From contig NZ_JQKV01000007.1 in the NCBI RefSeq assembly GCF_000746205.1, positions 1 to 64,000 of the forward strand: a stretch of DNA of 64,000 nt. Reading direction: 5' to 3'. Source of the stretch: Halorubrum sp. BV1. Its GTDB lineage: Archaea > Halobacteriota > Halobacteria > Halobacteriales > Haloferacaceae. Position numbers and translations under genes: made by a program. Positions within the stretch are counted from its first letter, which is position 1. Each line of letters begins with the position of its first letter. Below are positions 35,677 to 44,414 of the stretch, in pieces. The notes under the pieces are model-generated. The model did no database searches and was not told the DNA's origin. It saw only the letters and a program-made list of their open reading frames with translations.

Positions 35677-35727
35677 ATGGCCCACCGACACGTAAAAACC
35701 GATGATCCGGAGGGGGCGCTCCCGTGA
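35677..35727 (+). CDS. Candidate 16-codon leader ORF overlapping the EamA start
   Basis: ATG 35677 opens MAHRHVKTDDPEGALP then TGA at 35725-35727, overlapping the GTG at 35724 as GTGA. The EamA start also has ggaggg about 10 bp upstream, so coupling is possible but not required. Low confidence that the peptide matters. Confidence 0.3.
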   Translation: MAHRHVKTDDPEGALP

Positions 35728-36137
35728 GCTACGTGTTGTGGGCACTGCTGGCGATGGGCTGTTATTCGTTCGCGTTCCTGTTCATGAAAATTGCGCTTCA
35801 GGACCTGCCGACGTTCACCGTCATGCCGATCGCCGTCGGCACCCTGGCCGCGGGAGCGGTGGCCGTGGCGGCCGTGTTCGGCGAGTGGTCGGTCCCGTCG
35901 GTGACGAGCCGACCGATCGGGTTTGCACTCGCAGCAGGGCTCTGTCTCACCGGGGCCGTCGTGGGGTATTTCCGCGCCCTCTCGACCGGTCCGGTCAGTG
36001 TCGTCGTGCCGATCTTCGGGATGTTCCTCGTCGGTGGTGCGCTCCTCGGAATCGTCGTATTGGGTGAGGCGCTTACGGTCAAGAAGGCCGTCGGCATCGC
36101 GTTCGGGGCCGTTGCAGTCGTCCTCATCGCCACGTGA
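35724..36137 (+). CDS. Single-domain EamA/DMT-family transporter
   Basis: 137 residues from GTG 35724. One EamA repeat with about five helices: VLWALLAMGCYSFAFLFMKIALQDLP, VMPIAVGTLAAGAVAVAAVF, GFALAAGLCLTGAVVGYFRALSTGPVSVVVPIFGMFLVGGALLGIVVLGEALTVKKAVGIAFGAVAVVL. Half the size of usual ten-helix transporters, so it would work as a dimer, as small DMT proteins do. Substrate unknown. Confidence 0.85.
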   Translation: MSYVLWALLAMGCYSFAFLFMKIALQDLPTFTVMPIAVGTLAAGAVAVAAVFGEWSVPSVTSRPIGFALAAGLCLTGAVVGYFRALSTGPVSVVVPIFGMFLVGGALLGIVVLGEALTVKKAVGIAFGAVAVVLIAT

Positions 36138-36220
36138 TACGGCGGTCTGTACACGCGGATTCATCCGTTTCACGATCGGTTTGGATGCGTTTCCTCTGGG
36201 TCGGGCGCTTCCGATGTTGC

Positions 36221-36349
36221 CTAATAGAACGTGTCGCTACAGTCGTAGACGACGCCGTGGGCCGGGCAGACGTACTTGCAGTGTCGGTGGTACATCGGCG
36301 TCTCACAGATCGGACACGGCCGCCCGCCGGACTCCGCTGAGTCGTCCAT
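36221..36349 (-). CDS. 42-residue zinc-finger micro-protein
   Basis: Reads MDDSAESGGRPCPICETPMY, continuing HRHCKYVCPAHGVVYDC then SDTFY-stop. Two CxxC-like knuckles (CPIC and CKYVCPAHG) plus a final Cys and His residues make a compact zinc site. It is similar to short haloarchaeal zinc-finger proteins (HVO_2523-like; recalled, not checked). Codon use is normal and the frame is intact. Function unknown. Confidence 0.8.
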   Translation of the reverse strand: MDDSAESGGRPCPICETPMYHRHCKYVCPAHGVVYDCSDTFY

Positions 36350-36445
36350 GCGATCAGGTGTCACCGGAAGGGCCATAGTCGTCTCGCTCGCCGGCCGCGC
36401 TCGTCCACGCGCCGATCAACTCGCGCACCCGCCTCACCGCTCTGA

Positions 36446-37003
36446 TCACTCGCTCGCCAGCGACTCGTAGACCTCGACTGCGACCGGTTTCTGGCCGAAT
36501 GGGAGCGTCAGGACGCCGCTCCACTCGTCGTCCGTGAGCGCCGTGACGCGGGGCTCGTCCAGTTCGACGCGTCGCACTTCGGTCCCGTCGAGGGTCATAG
36601 AGACGACGAACCGGTTCGGCTCGTCGGTCGCGCCCGCCTCGGCGAGCCGGTCCTGTACCGCCCCGATACCGGCCTCGGAGAGAGCCACGTACACGAGGTG
36701 TTCGCTCTCCTCTGAGATCACGCCCTGCACGCGGGACAGGTCGGCCGCGTCGAACAGCGTGCCGGCGTCGTCGCCGTCGGCGAGCAGCGCGGCCTCGAAC
36801 GGCGCGGACCGGTCGGCGGCGACGGAGTCGGCCTCGCCGTCACCCGCGGCCCCGTCGCCGTCGGGGCCGAGGCCGGGAGCGCTCCCCGCGTTGGTCGAGG
36901 CGCTTCCCTCGTCGGTCACGGTGGTCGCCCCGGCGAAGCCGATCGCGCCGATCGCGAACGCGGACGCGACCCCGCCGAGTACGCCGCGTCGACTGAGTTC
37001 CAT
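36446..37003 (-). CDS. Secreted Tat-dependent protein of unknown function
   Basis: 185 residues from ATG 37003. Twin-arginine signal MELSRRGVLGGVASAFAIGAIGFAGA, then a disordered Gly/Asp/Glu linker (about 30-65) and a folded domain (FEAALLADGDDAGTLFDAADLSRVQGVISEESEHLVYVALSEAGIGAVQDRLAEAG). No lipobox Cys after the signal, so it is probably free or cleaved. Role unknown. Confidence 0.8.
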   Translation of the reverse strand: MELSRRGVLGGVASAFAIGAIGFAGATTVTDEGSASTNAGSAPGLGPDGDGAAGDGEADSVAADRSAPFEAALLADGDDAGTLFDAADLSRVQGVISEESEHLVYVALSEAGIGAVQDRLAEAGATDEPNRFVVSMTLDGTEVRRVELDEPRVTALTDDEWSGVLTLPFGQKPVAVEVYESLASE

Positions 37004-37096
37004 GTCCGAAGGTCTGACTCGGGGGTGAAAAGCGTTTCACGCCGATTCACGCGGCTGATAACCACCGGGAAGACGACGAACGGGGATGGACCGACC

Positions 37097-37672
37097 TCAC
37101 TCGGCGAACGACACGGCGTCTCGCGTCGTCGTCTCGCCGAACAGCCAGTCCGCGTGGTCGACGGCGTAGTCGCGGTGCTCCGCGGTGATGTACCCGAGCG
37201 CGTCCTCGACGACGACGGGGCGGTAATCGCGCAGTCCGGCGCTGCCGGCGGTGTGGAGCACGCAGACGTTCGCGAGCGTTCCGCAGATCAGGAGGTCTGC
37301 GATGCCGTGGGCGTCGAGGTAGCCGTCGAGATCCGTCCGGTAGAAGGCGTCGTAGGTGTGCTTCTCGACGACGTGGTCCCCGTCGCGGACGTCGAGGTCG
37401 CCGACGAGTTCGGCGTCCCACGACCCCTCGACGACGTGTTCGCCCCACCGGTCGAACTCGTCGTAGTAGTGCGTTTCGTCGAACTGCTCTGGCGGGTGGA
37501 CATCGCGGGTGTACACCACGCTCGCGCCGGCGTCTCGCGCGCGCTCGACGAGCGACGAGACGGGCGCGACCGCCGCCTCGCTCGGCTCCGCGTAGAGGCT
37601 CCCGTCGGGATGACAGAAACCGTTCTGCATGTCGACGACGATCACTGCGGTCTCGGTCGGATCGTACGGCAT
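37097..37672 (-). CDS. Nicotinamidase-type cysteine hydrolase
   Basis: 191 residues from ATG 37672. Isochorismatase fold with the catalytic triad Asp14 (VVDMQNGF), Lys in EKHTYDAFYRTDL and Cys in GTLANVCVLHTA. Metal-site residues are likely in TRDVHPPEQF. It deamidates nicotinamide to nicotinate. Nicotinate phosphoribosyltransferase lies 2 kb downstream across one gene on the other strand, supporting NAD salvage rather than isochorismate hydrolysis. Confidence 0.88.
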   Translation of the reverse strand: MPYDPTETAVIVVDMQNGFCHPDGSLYAEPSEAAVAPVSSLVERARDAGASVVYTRDVHPPEQFDETHYYDEFDRWGEHVVEGSWDAELVGDLDVRDGDHVVEKHTYDAFYRTDLDGYLDAHGIADLLICGTLANVCVLHTAGSAGLRDYRPVVVEDALGYITAEHRDYAVDHADWLFGETTTRDAVSFAE

Positions 37673-37746
37673 GGACGGGTGTTACGCGGCGCGACTCAAA
37701 AAACCGGACCGGCAAACTACTTACCCGGTCGGCTGCAATCGGCCAT

Positions 37747-39582
37747 ATGCGACGGGTTCACACCCTCTCGTTCGTTCTCGCCGCGATCGCCCTCCTCGCG
37801 GTCGGCGGCGTCGCCGGGGGCGCTGTCGGCGACGTCGCAGACGCTTCCTCGCCGACGCTCGCGTCCGAGCCGCCGACGCCGACCGCGGCGTCCGTGTCGG
37901 GTCCGGAGGCCGTGGCGAGCGCGACGCCGGCGACGTGCGACACCGACGATAACACGGCGGTGGTCGGCTGCTGGAACGGGACCCACTACGAGGACGAGCT
38001 GTCGTTCGATCAGGACGACGGACTCACCGAGGCGGAGCTGGAGGCGCTGACGCACCTGACGATGGCGCGGGTCGAACACATCCGCCAGCGGCCCTTCCGC
38101 GAGGGCGTGCCGGTCGAGACGGTCACGCGCGCGGAGTTCACGAACGGGTCGATGGGGGGCGATGGAGCCGACGAGACGAACGGATCGGTCGCGGCGTCGC
38201 AGCGGTGGAACGACCAGGTGTGGGAAGCGCTGTTCGTCGTCGGCGAGGACACGACGGCGGCGGAGGAGATAGACACCGTCTTCGGCGGCGCAGTCTCGGG
38301 GTTTTACTCGCCGACACAAGACAGTATCGTCCTCGTGGTATCCGAGGGCGAGGCGGTCCAAATCGACCCGTCGACGCTCGCACACGAGCTCGTCCACGGG
38401 ATGCAAGACCAGTATCACGACCTCACGCGGGCCCGATACGTCGGTGCGACGCAGGACCGTGACCTCGCGGTCGACGGAATCGTCGAGGGCGAGGCCGTCC
38501 ACATCGAAGAGCGATACGCCGCGCGCTGTGCCGACAACTGGACCTGTATCGACGGCCCGTCTAGCGGCGGTGGGGGCGGCGGGTCGGCCAGCGAGTACAA
38601 CTTCGGCATCCTCCAGACCGTCCTCCAGCCGTACGCCGAGGGAGCGTTCTACGTCGAGTCGCTCGTCGAGGCGGAGGGCTGGTCGGCCGTCAACGAGACG
38701 ATGACGACCCCGCCGGAGTCGACCGCCGAGGTCATCCACGAACGACCGGGGTACGAAACTCGCGCGGTCGAGTTCGAGGACACGGCGACCGACGGGTGGG
38801 AAACGTACCCGGATCAGGGAGTCGACGGCGCGGAGACCGCCGGGGAGGCCTCGATGTTCGTCATGTTCTGGTACCAGAGCTTCGAGTACGGGTACCCGGT
38901 CCTCGAACCGACGGGGAGCCGGGCGTCGAACGTCCGGATCCACACGCGGCCCGAGGCGAGCCTCCGGACACGCGTCAACTACAATTACGCGCACGAGGCG
39001 ACGGCCGGCTGGGCCGGCGACGAGCTGTACCCGTATCGGAACGACGACGGCGGCGAGACGCGCGACGGCTACATCTGGGTGACCGAGTGGCAGACGCGGG
39101 CGGACGCGACCGCGTTCTACGAGACGTACCGCACGATGCTCGAGGCCCACGGCGACGACCCCTACGTGACGGGCGACGTGTACGCGATCGACGACGGCGA
39201 TTTCCCCGGTGCCTACGGCGTGAGCCGCGAGAACACCACGGTGACCATCGTGCACGCGCCGGAGCCCGGCGGCGTGCTCGAACTCCGGCCCGGTATCGGG
39301 CTCGATCTCCCCGGGAGCACCGACGGACCTGTCGGCGAACCGGATGACGACGAGACCGACGGCGGCGTCGGCAGCGGAAACGACGGGGGGAGCGGCTTCG
39401 ACGGAGCCGACCGCGGCGACGGAAGCGGTCCCGACTCCGAGACCGGCGGAGGAGCCGGCGAGGGAGAGTCGAACGACGCTGGAGAGTCGAGCACCGCCGA
39501 GGAGACGCCCGGATTCGGCGTCGCAGCCGCCCTGGCCGCGGTGGTCGCGACGGTCGCCGTCTTGGCTCGTCGCCGACGCTGA
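37747..39582 (+). CDS. Hvo_1808-like surface protein with HExxH motif and PGF-CTERM anchor
   Basis: 611 residues. Sec signal MRRVHTLSFVLAAIALLAVGGVAGG; mature domain with LAHELVHGMQDQYHDL giving His213-Glu214-x-x-His217, and EGEAVH at 247-252, which could supply a third metal ligand as in gluzincin metalloproteases. A Gly-rich loop is at about 278-284. The Asp/Gly/Glu-rich stalk (about 525-580) ends in ETPGFGVAAALAAVVATVAVLARRRR, the PGF-CTERM sorting signal for archaeosortase-mediated anchoring to the cell surface. Protease activity is an inference. Confidence 0.88.
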   Translation: MRRVHTLSFVLAAIALLAVGGVAGGAVGDVADASSPTLASEPPTPTAASVSGPEAVASATPATCDTDDNTAVVGCWNGTHYEDELSFDQDDGLTEAELEALTHLTMARVEHIRQRPFREGVPVETVTRAEFTNGSMGGDGADETNGSVAASQRWNDQVWEALFVVGEDTTAAEEIDTVFGGAVSGFYSPTQDSIVLVVSEGEAVQIDPSTLAHELVHGMQDQYHDLTRARYVGATQDRDLAVDGIVEGEAVHIEERYAARCADNWTCIDGPSSGGGGGGSASEYNFGILQTVLQPYAEGAFYVESLVEAEGWSAVNETMTTPPESTAEVIHERPGYETRAVEFEDTATDGWETYPDQGVDGAETAGEASMFVMFWYQSFEYGYPVLEPTGSRASNVRIHTRPEASLRTRVNYNYAHEATAGWAGDELYPYRNDDGGETRDGYIWVTEWQTRADATAFYETYRTMLEAHGDDPYVTGDVYAIDDGDFPGAYGVSRENTTVTIVHAPEPGGVLELRPGIGLDLPGSTDGPVGEPDDDETDGGVGSGNDGGSGFDGADRGDGSGPDSETGGGAGEGESNDAGESSTAEETPGFGVAAALAAVVATVAVLARRRR

Positions 39583-39646
39583 GGGGGCCGGCGGTGGACT
39601 CGATCGACTCGGATGGCTTTTCCTCCCCGGCGGACCTACGCCCGGT

Positions 39647-40813
39647 ATGACCGAGTTCGACATCGTCGACGCGGACGCGATCCGCGATGGGCGGGCGACG
39701 GACGCGTACTTCGATCGGACTGAGACGGCCCTGCGGCGAGCGGACCGAAACCCCCGAGTCGTCGCCGAGGTGACGGCAGACCAGTTCCCCGACGGGGAGT
39801 TCGAGGCGGTCGCCGGCCTGAAAGACGCCGTCGCGCTGCTCGCCGGTCGCGACGTCGACGTCGACGCGATCCCTGAGGGACGCCTGTTCGACGGCGGGCC
39901 GGTGATGCGGATCGAGGGACCGTACCTCGCGTTCGCCCGACTCGAAACGTCGCTTCTGGGGTTCCTCTCGCACGCGTCCGGAATCGCGACCGCCGCGCTC
40001 GACTGTCGGATGGCTGCGCCCGATGCGCAGGTGCTCTCGTTCGGCGCGCGACACGTTCACCCCTCGATGGCCGCAGTCGTCGAACGCGCCGCGCTCGTGG
40101 GGGGGCTCGACGGGTTCTCGCACGTCGCCGCGGGCGAGCTGATCGGCCGAGAGGCGTCGGGGACGATGCCGCACGCACTCGCGATCTGCTTCGGCCGCGG
40201 CGAGCAGGAGGCGGCGTGGCGCGCCTTCGACGAGGCCGTTGACGAATCCGTCCCGCGGATCGCGCTCTGTGACACCTACTCCGACGAGGTCGACGAGGTC
40301 CTCCGCGCGGTCGAGACGCTCGGCGATCGGCTCGACGGCGTGCGGCTCGACACCACCGGGTCGCGGCGTGGGGACTTCAGACACATCGTCAGGGAAGTGC
40401 AGTGGGAACTCGACGCACGCGGGCACACGGACGTCGACGTGTACGTCTCCGGCGGGCTGGGTCCCGCAGACCTCCGGGAACTCCGCGACGTGGTCGACGG
40501 GTTCGGCGTCGGCGGCTACGTCTCGAACGCGGAACCGGTGGACTTCGCGCTCGATCTGGTCAGCGTCGACGGCGAGCCAGCCGCGAAGCGCGGGAAACTC
40601 TCGGGCGCGAAAGACGCGTATCGGACCGCCGACGGCGCGCACGCGGTCGGGCTCGCCGACCGACCGGGACCCGCCGACGCCGAGTCGCTCATGGTGCCGG
40701 TGATCCGCGACGGCGACGTCGTCGACGACGATCCGTTCGACCTCGACGCCGCGGCGGAGCGCGCGCTCGCAGACGCGGAGGCGGTGGGATACGCGGAGCG
40801 ACGCGCCGAATAG
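39647..40813 (+). CDS. Nicotinate phosphoribosyltransferase
   Basis: 388 residues from ATG 39647. NAPRTase/QPRTase type II fold: FARLETSLLGFLSHASGIATAALDCRMAAP, the catalytic His region FGARHVHPSMAAVVERAALVGGLDGFSHVAAGE, PRIALCDTYSDEVDEVL, VRLDTTGSRRGDFRHIVREV, and a glycine-rich PRPP-binding GYVSNAEPVDFALDLV. It makes nicotinate mononucleotide. Follows the surface protein gene by 64 bp and converges with crtI, 6 bp apart. Confidence 0.93.
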   Translation: MTEFDIVDADAIRDGRATDAYFDRTETALRRADRNPRVVAEVTADQFPDGEFEAVAGLKDAVALLAGRDVDVDAIPEGRLFDGGPVMRIEGPYLAFARLETSLLGFLSHASGIATAALDCRMAAPDAQVLSFGARHVHPSMAAVVERAALVGGLDGFSHVAAGELIGREASGTMPHALAICFGRGEQEAAWRAFDEAVDESVPRIALCDTYSDEVDEVLRAVETLGDRLDGVRLDTTGSRRGDFRHIVREVQWELDARGHTDVDVYVSGGLGPADLRELRDVVDGFGVGGYVSNAEPVDFALDLVSVDGEPAAKRGKLSGAKDAYRTADGAHAVGLADRPGPADAESLMVPVIRDGDVVDDDPFDLDAAAERALADAEAVGYAERRAE

Positions 40814-40819
40814 GCAGCG

Positions 40820-42340
40820 TCAGTCCGCCGTTGCTGTCTCTCGGCCGTGGAGGGCCTCGGGGTAGTCGTCTCGGAGGGCCGCCGCCGCGTGCTCGCCGCT
40901 GATGAGACACATCGGCATTCCGATACCGGGAGCGGTGAACGAGCCGACGTAATAGAGCCCGTCGACTCCGGCTCGGTGACCGGGGCGAAGCGGTCCCGTC
41001 TGAAAGAGCGTGTGCGCGAGCCCGAGCGCCGTCCCCTCCGGGTCGCCGTAGCGCTCCGCGAAGTCGCTGACGCAGGCGGTCGTCTCGGAGACGATCCGTC
41101 CCCGAAGGTCCACCCCGGTGTGCTCGGCGAGGTCGGCCAACACCGTCTCGCGGTACCGCTCGCGCACGTCCGATCCGTCGTCGAGTCCGGGGGCGATCGG
41201 GACCAGCGCGACGACGGCGCTGTGGCCGTCCGGCGCGACCGAATCGTCCGTCTTGGAGGCGACGGAGAGATAGTACGCGGGGTCATCGGGCCAGCGCGGG
41301 TCCTCGAAGATGGCCTCGAAGTGGTCGGACCAGTCGGTCGGGAGGACGAGCGAGTGGTGCGCGAGCGGGTCGACGTCTCCCTCGACCCCGAGATACAGCA
41401 TATACGCGGAGGGAGCGTACGTTCGCTCGTTCCAGTAGCTCGGATCGTGGTCGCGGTCGCTCGGGTCGAGCAGTTCCCGCTCGACGTACGCCGGGTTGGC
41501 GTTGCTAACCACGAGGTCGGTTCGTCGCGTCTCCGCCTCGGTTCCGAGTTCGAACTCGCCAGCGCTGCCGTCGATCGACTGCACCTCGACTCCGGTCTCG
41601 ATCGTGGCCCCCCGTTCGCGGGCGAGATCCGCCAGCGCGTCGACGACGCCGGCGATACCGCCCTCGGGATAGAAGACGTTCATGTTCAAGTCGACGTGAC
41701 TCATGATGCTGTACAGCGCCGGGGTGTTGTACGGCGACCCGCCGAGAAACACGAGCGTGTACTCCAAGAGCTGTTTGAGCTTCGGATGAGCGACGTACCG
41801 GCTCACGTAGTCGTCCATCGTCCCGAACAGGCGATACCGCGGGACGAGCGGGAGCAAGTCCGCGTCCAGATAGTCGCGCACTCGGTCGCGCCCCTCGTAG
41901 ACGACCCGGTCCATCGCCAGCTCGTAGTTGCGCTCGGCGCGGTCGAGGTACGTCGCGAGCGCGTCTCCGGCACCGGGCTCATACGAGTCGAACACGTCGT
42001 GGACGTTCTCGCGATTCGGCCGGACGGTGACGCGGTCGCCGTCCTTCCAGAACACGCGGTACTGCGGGTCGAGCCGCTCCAGCTCGTAGTAGTCCTCGGG
42101 GACGCGGTCGAAGTGCCCGAAAAAGCGCTCGAACACGTCCGGCATTAGGTACCACGACGGCCCCGCGTCGAACCGGAACCCATCCCGCTCTATGACCCCC
42201 GCGTGGCCGCCGACCCGGTCATGCCGTTCGAGCAGTTCCACGTCACCCCCGGCGTCGGCGAGGTACGCGGCCGCCGCGAGCCCGCCGAACCCGCCGCCGA
42301 CGACGGTGATCGTCGGGTCGTCACGCAGCTGGTCTGGCAT
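40820..42340 (-). CDS. crtI: Phytoene desaturase-family carotenoid enzyme (CrtI-like)
   Basis: 506 residues from ATG 42340. FAD-binding ITVVGGGFGGLAAAAYLADAGGDVELLERHDRVGGHAG, FDAGPSWYLMPDVFERFF, and the C-terminal GLYYVGSFTAPGIGMPMCLISGEHAA. It introduces double bonds into phytoene on the way to lycopene. Divergent from brp/blh with 102 bp between. CrtD-like 3,4-desaturase cannot be excluded by motif. Confidence 0.92.
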   Translation of the reverse strand: MPDQLRDDPTITVVGGGFGGLAAAAYLADAGGDVELLERHDRVGGHAGVIERDGFRFDAGPSWYLMPDVFERFFGHFDRVPEDYYELERLDPQYRVFWKDGDRVTVRPNRENVHDVFDSYEPGAGDALATYLDRAERNYELAMDRVVYEGRDRVRDYLDADLLPLVPRYRLFGTMDDYVSRYVAHPKLKQLLEYTLVFLGGSPYNTPALYSIMSHVDLNMNVFYPEGGIAGVVDALADLARERGATIETGVEVQSIDGSAGEFELGTEAETRRTDLVVSNANPAYVERELLDPSDRDHDPSYWNERTYAPSAYMLYLGVEGDVDPLAHHSLVLPTDWSDHFEAIFEDPRWPDDPAYYLSVASKTDDSVAPDGHSAVVALVPIAPGLDDGSDVRERYRETVLADLAEHTGVDLRGRIVSETTACVSDFAERYGDPEGTALGLAHTLFQTGPLRPGHRAGVDGLYYVGSFTAPGIGMPMCLISGEHAAAALRDDYPEALHGRETATAD

Positions 42341-42410
42341 ACGCGATCGTACGGACGCCCGAATCATGACAACTGGTACCGTTCCCGTGTCGTGGGATAC
42401 CCCCCAAATC

Positions 42411-42423
42411 GGTTTTTTTACGG
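42411..42423 (+). promoter_or_regulatory. Promoter element ggtttttttacgg before brp/blh
   Basis: 20 bp of spacer to ATG 42443. The position suits a TATA/TFB element of a leaderless transcript. Same 13-mer as at 35641. Confidence 0.6.
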
Positions 42424-42442
42424 AATCCGTACGTGTAACGGG

Positions 42443-43507
42443 ATGTCACTGACCGTTCAAAAACGCGTGTGGCGGTCGGTCGGCGGGGCGGACACCCATC
42501 CGTCGATCGGGCTCTCGCGGGCGGCGCTCGGAGCGCTCATCGGCGGGTTCGGTGCGCTCGCGCTCGCCGGGATCGCCGTCCCGATCGAAGCGCAAATGGT
42601 GATCTACCTCGTGGGAATGATCGCGTTGAACCTCCCGCACGGGGGGTACGAGCACTTCGAGAACCTTCGGCGGCGGCGGCCGTCGTTCCGCTGGCGATAC
42701 GTCGTCGCCTACCTGACCGCGATCGCCGGGTTCGTCGGACTGTTCCTGATCGCGCCGGTCGCCGGACTCGCGCTCGCGCTGGTCGTCGCGATGGCGAAAG
42801 GCGGAATCGGTGGCCTCCGCGTTCTTGAGTCGACCGTCGGAAGCGATCACCTGCGGACGCGACCGCAGCGGGCGCTCGCCGCCGCGGTGCGCGGCGGGGC
42901 CGTCATGCTCGTGCCCATGGCGTTTCACACCGATACGTTCTACGCGTTCAGTACGCTCATGGTCGGTATCGTGGAACCGGGGGCGCTCGGGAGTGCGGCC
43001 GGACGCGTCGACGCGGTCCGGACGACGATCGTCGTCGGCTACGGTGCCGCGCTCGTCGCGCACGTCGCGCTGGGGTACGTCCGGGGCGGCGGACGGTCGT
43101 GGCTCGTCGACGCGAGCGAGACCGTCCTCCTCGCCGCGTACTTCGCCGTCGTCCCGGTGCTCGTCGCCGTCGGGCTCTACTTCCCCTTCTGGTACTCCGC
43201 CAGACAGGTCGCCCGGACGGCGACCGTCGAAGCAGAACCCGCCGGCGACGACAAGTGGGACCTCATCGGCGGTGACTCCGTCTCGGCTGCCGCACTGCGG
43301 GCGTGGACGCTGATGGCGGTCGGTGCGCTCGCGACCTTCACCGTCATCGCCGCGTTCTACTGGGCGTTTCCGAATCCGTTCGCGGGGTCGGGACTGCTCC
43401 CCGGCGCGGTGGCGTTCTGGAGCGTCGCGATCAGTATCATCGCACTCCCGCACGTCGTCGTCGGCGACCTACTCGACACCGAACGAGGGATCTGGTACGT
43501 GCCGTGA
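42443..43507 (+). CDS. Brp/Blh-family beta-carotene 15,15'-dioxygenase
   Basis: 354 residues from ATG 42443, about eight transmembrane helices. Conserved histidine blocks are LPHGGYEHFENLRR (residues 64-77 region) and the C-terminal LPHVVVGDLLDTERG. It cleaves beta-carotene into two retinals, the chromophore of bacteriorhodopsin/halorhodopsin. It stands next to crtI, its pathway partner. No rhodopsin gene is in the window, so the opsin must be elsewhere. Confidence 0.92.
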   Translation: MSLTVQKRVWRSVGGADTHPSIGLSRAALGALIGGFGALALAGIAVPIEAQMVIYLVGMIALNLPHGGYEHFENLRRRRPSFRWRYVVAYLTAIAGFVGLFLIAPVAGLALALVVAMAKGGIGGLRVLESTVGSDHLRTRPQRALAAAVRGGAVMLVPMAFHTDTFYAFSTLMVGIVEPGALGSAAGRVDAVRTTIVVGYGAALVAHVALGYVRGGGRSWLVDASETVLLAAYFAVVPVLVAVGLYFPFWYSARQVARTATVEAEPAGDDKWDLIGGDSVSAAALRAWTLMAVGALATFTVIAAFYWAFPNPFAGSGLLPGAVAFWSVAISIIALPHVVVGDLLDTERGIWYVP

Positions 43508-43629
43508 CGTGAGTGCACCCCCGTCTGGGGCGTCGTCTGCGGGTGCGCGAGCGGACACCGCCTGCGCGAGCCGCGTTCGCCGCCGCGTCATCGAACGAAA
43601 AGACCCGAGTCTGGTGGGAGAGGCGACCG

Positions 43630-44232
43630 CTACAGCTCCTCGACTGCGCCGCCGTCGGCGCGCTCTCGGAACACCTGTCCCTCGATGAGCGTCACCATCG
43701 TCTCCTCGTCTTCCCACGCGTTCGGCGCGAGCTTGGCCTTCCGGCAGGCGCGCGAGAGGAACTCGGCACCCGACCAGTCGTTCTCTACGGGCACCGTCGG
43801 ATAGAGCCAGCCGTGGGCGTTGCCGCCGTCGACGGCGATACCGTGGGTGCCGATATCGAGATCCGCGAGGGGATCGTTGGTGAGCACCGTGTTCGAGACG
43901 ACGAACACGGAGACGGTGAGGTTGTCGAGCTCTTTGGGCTCGACCTCGGACCCGCAGGAGTCGCCGGAGGCGGCCTTGATCGCGGCCTCGACTATCGCGT
44001 GGCCGAGCTGGTCGGACGTCTTCCACGCACCGGCACAGCCACGGAGCCGGCCTCGACCGCGCGTGGATTCCAGCCTGACGAACGCGCCAGTTCGGGCGTA
44101 AAATGCTTCGCGCATGCTGCCCGGTTGTTCTCGTTGTCCGTGTCGGACGAACGACTCGACCGCCTCCCGCGCGAGTTCGACCGCTCGTGCACCGTCGTCG
44201 TACGACAGCTGAACGGTCTGAGCCTCGGACAT
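43630..44232 (-). CDS. AMMECR1-domain protein
   Basis: 200 residues from ATG 44232. Signature LRGCAGAW (family LRGCIG) near residue 65, preceded by GAFVRLESTRGRGR and followed by AAIKAASGD and LTVSVFVVSNTVL, then GIAVDGGNAHGWLYPTVPVENDWSGAEFLSRACRKAKLAPNAWEDEE. Found across archaea and eukaryotes; biochemical role unsettled. Divergent from the RNase P RNA region. Confidence 0.93.
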   Translation of the reverse strand: MSEAQTVQLSYDDGARAVELAREAVESFVRHGQREQPGSMREAFYARTGAFVRLESTRGRGRLRGCAGAWKTSDQLGHAIVEAAIKAASGDSCGSEVEPKELDNLTVSVFVVSNTVLTNDPLADLDIGTHGIAVDGGNAHGWLYPTVPVENDWSGAEFLSRACRKAKLAPNAWEDEETMVTLIEGQVFRERADGGAVEEL

Positions 44233-44414
44233 GAGAGTCCATTACGTTCCTGACGACTTGAACGCTTCCCTTGCCAGCCGGTGTCTCACTTCCGCTCACA
44301 CGGGCTGTGCGACCGGACCGTCGTCGACGAGCGGATGACAGTAACGAGCGGATGACAGTTATCGGCGAGGGGACGCCGAGTGTCGACGACCGAACCGCTT
44401 ATTCGCGGCCGACG

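Noticed and set aside
37717..39663. 648-codon frame opposite the surface protein gene
   Set aside because: Antisense shadow; the plus-strand protein has signal, HExxH and sorting signal.
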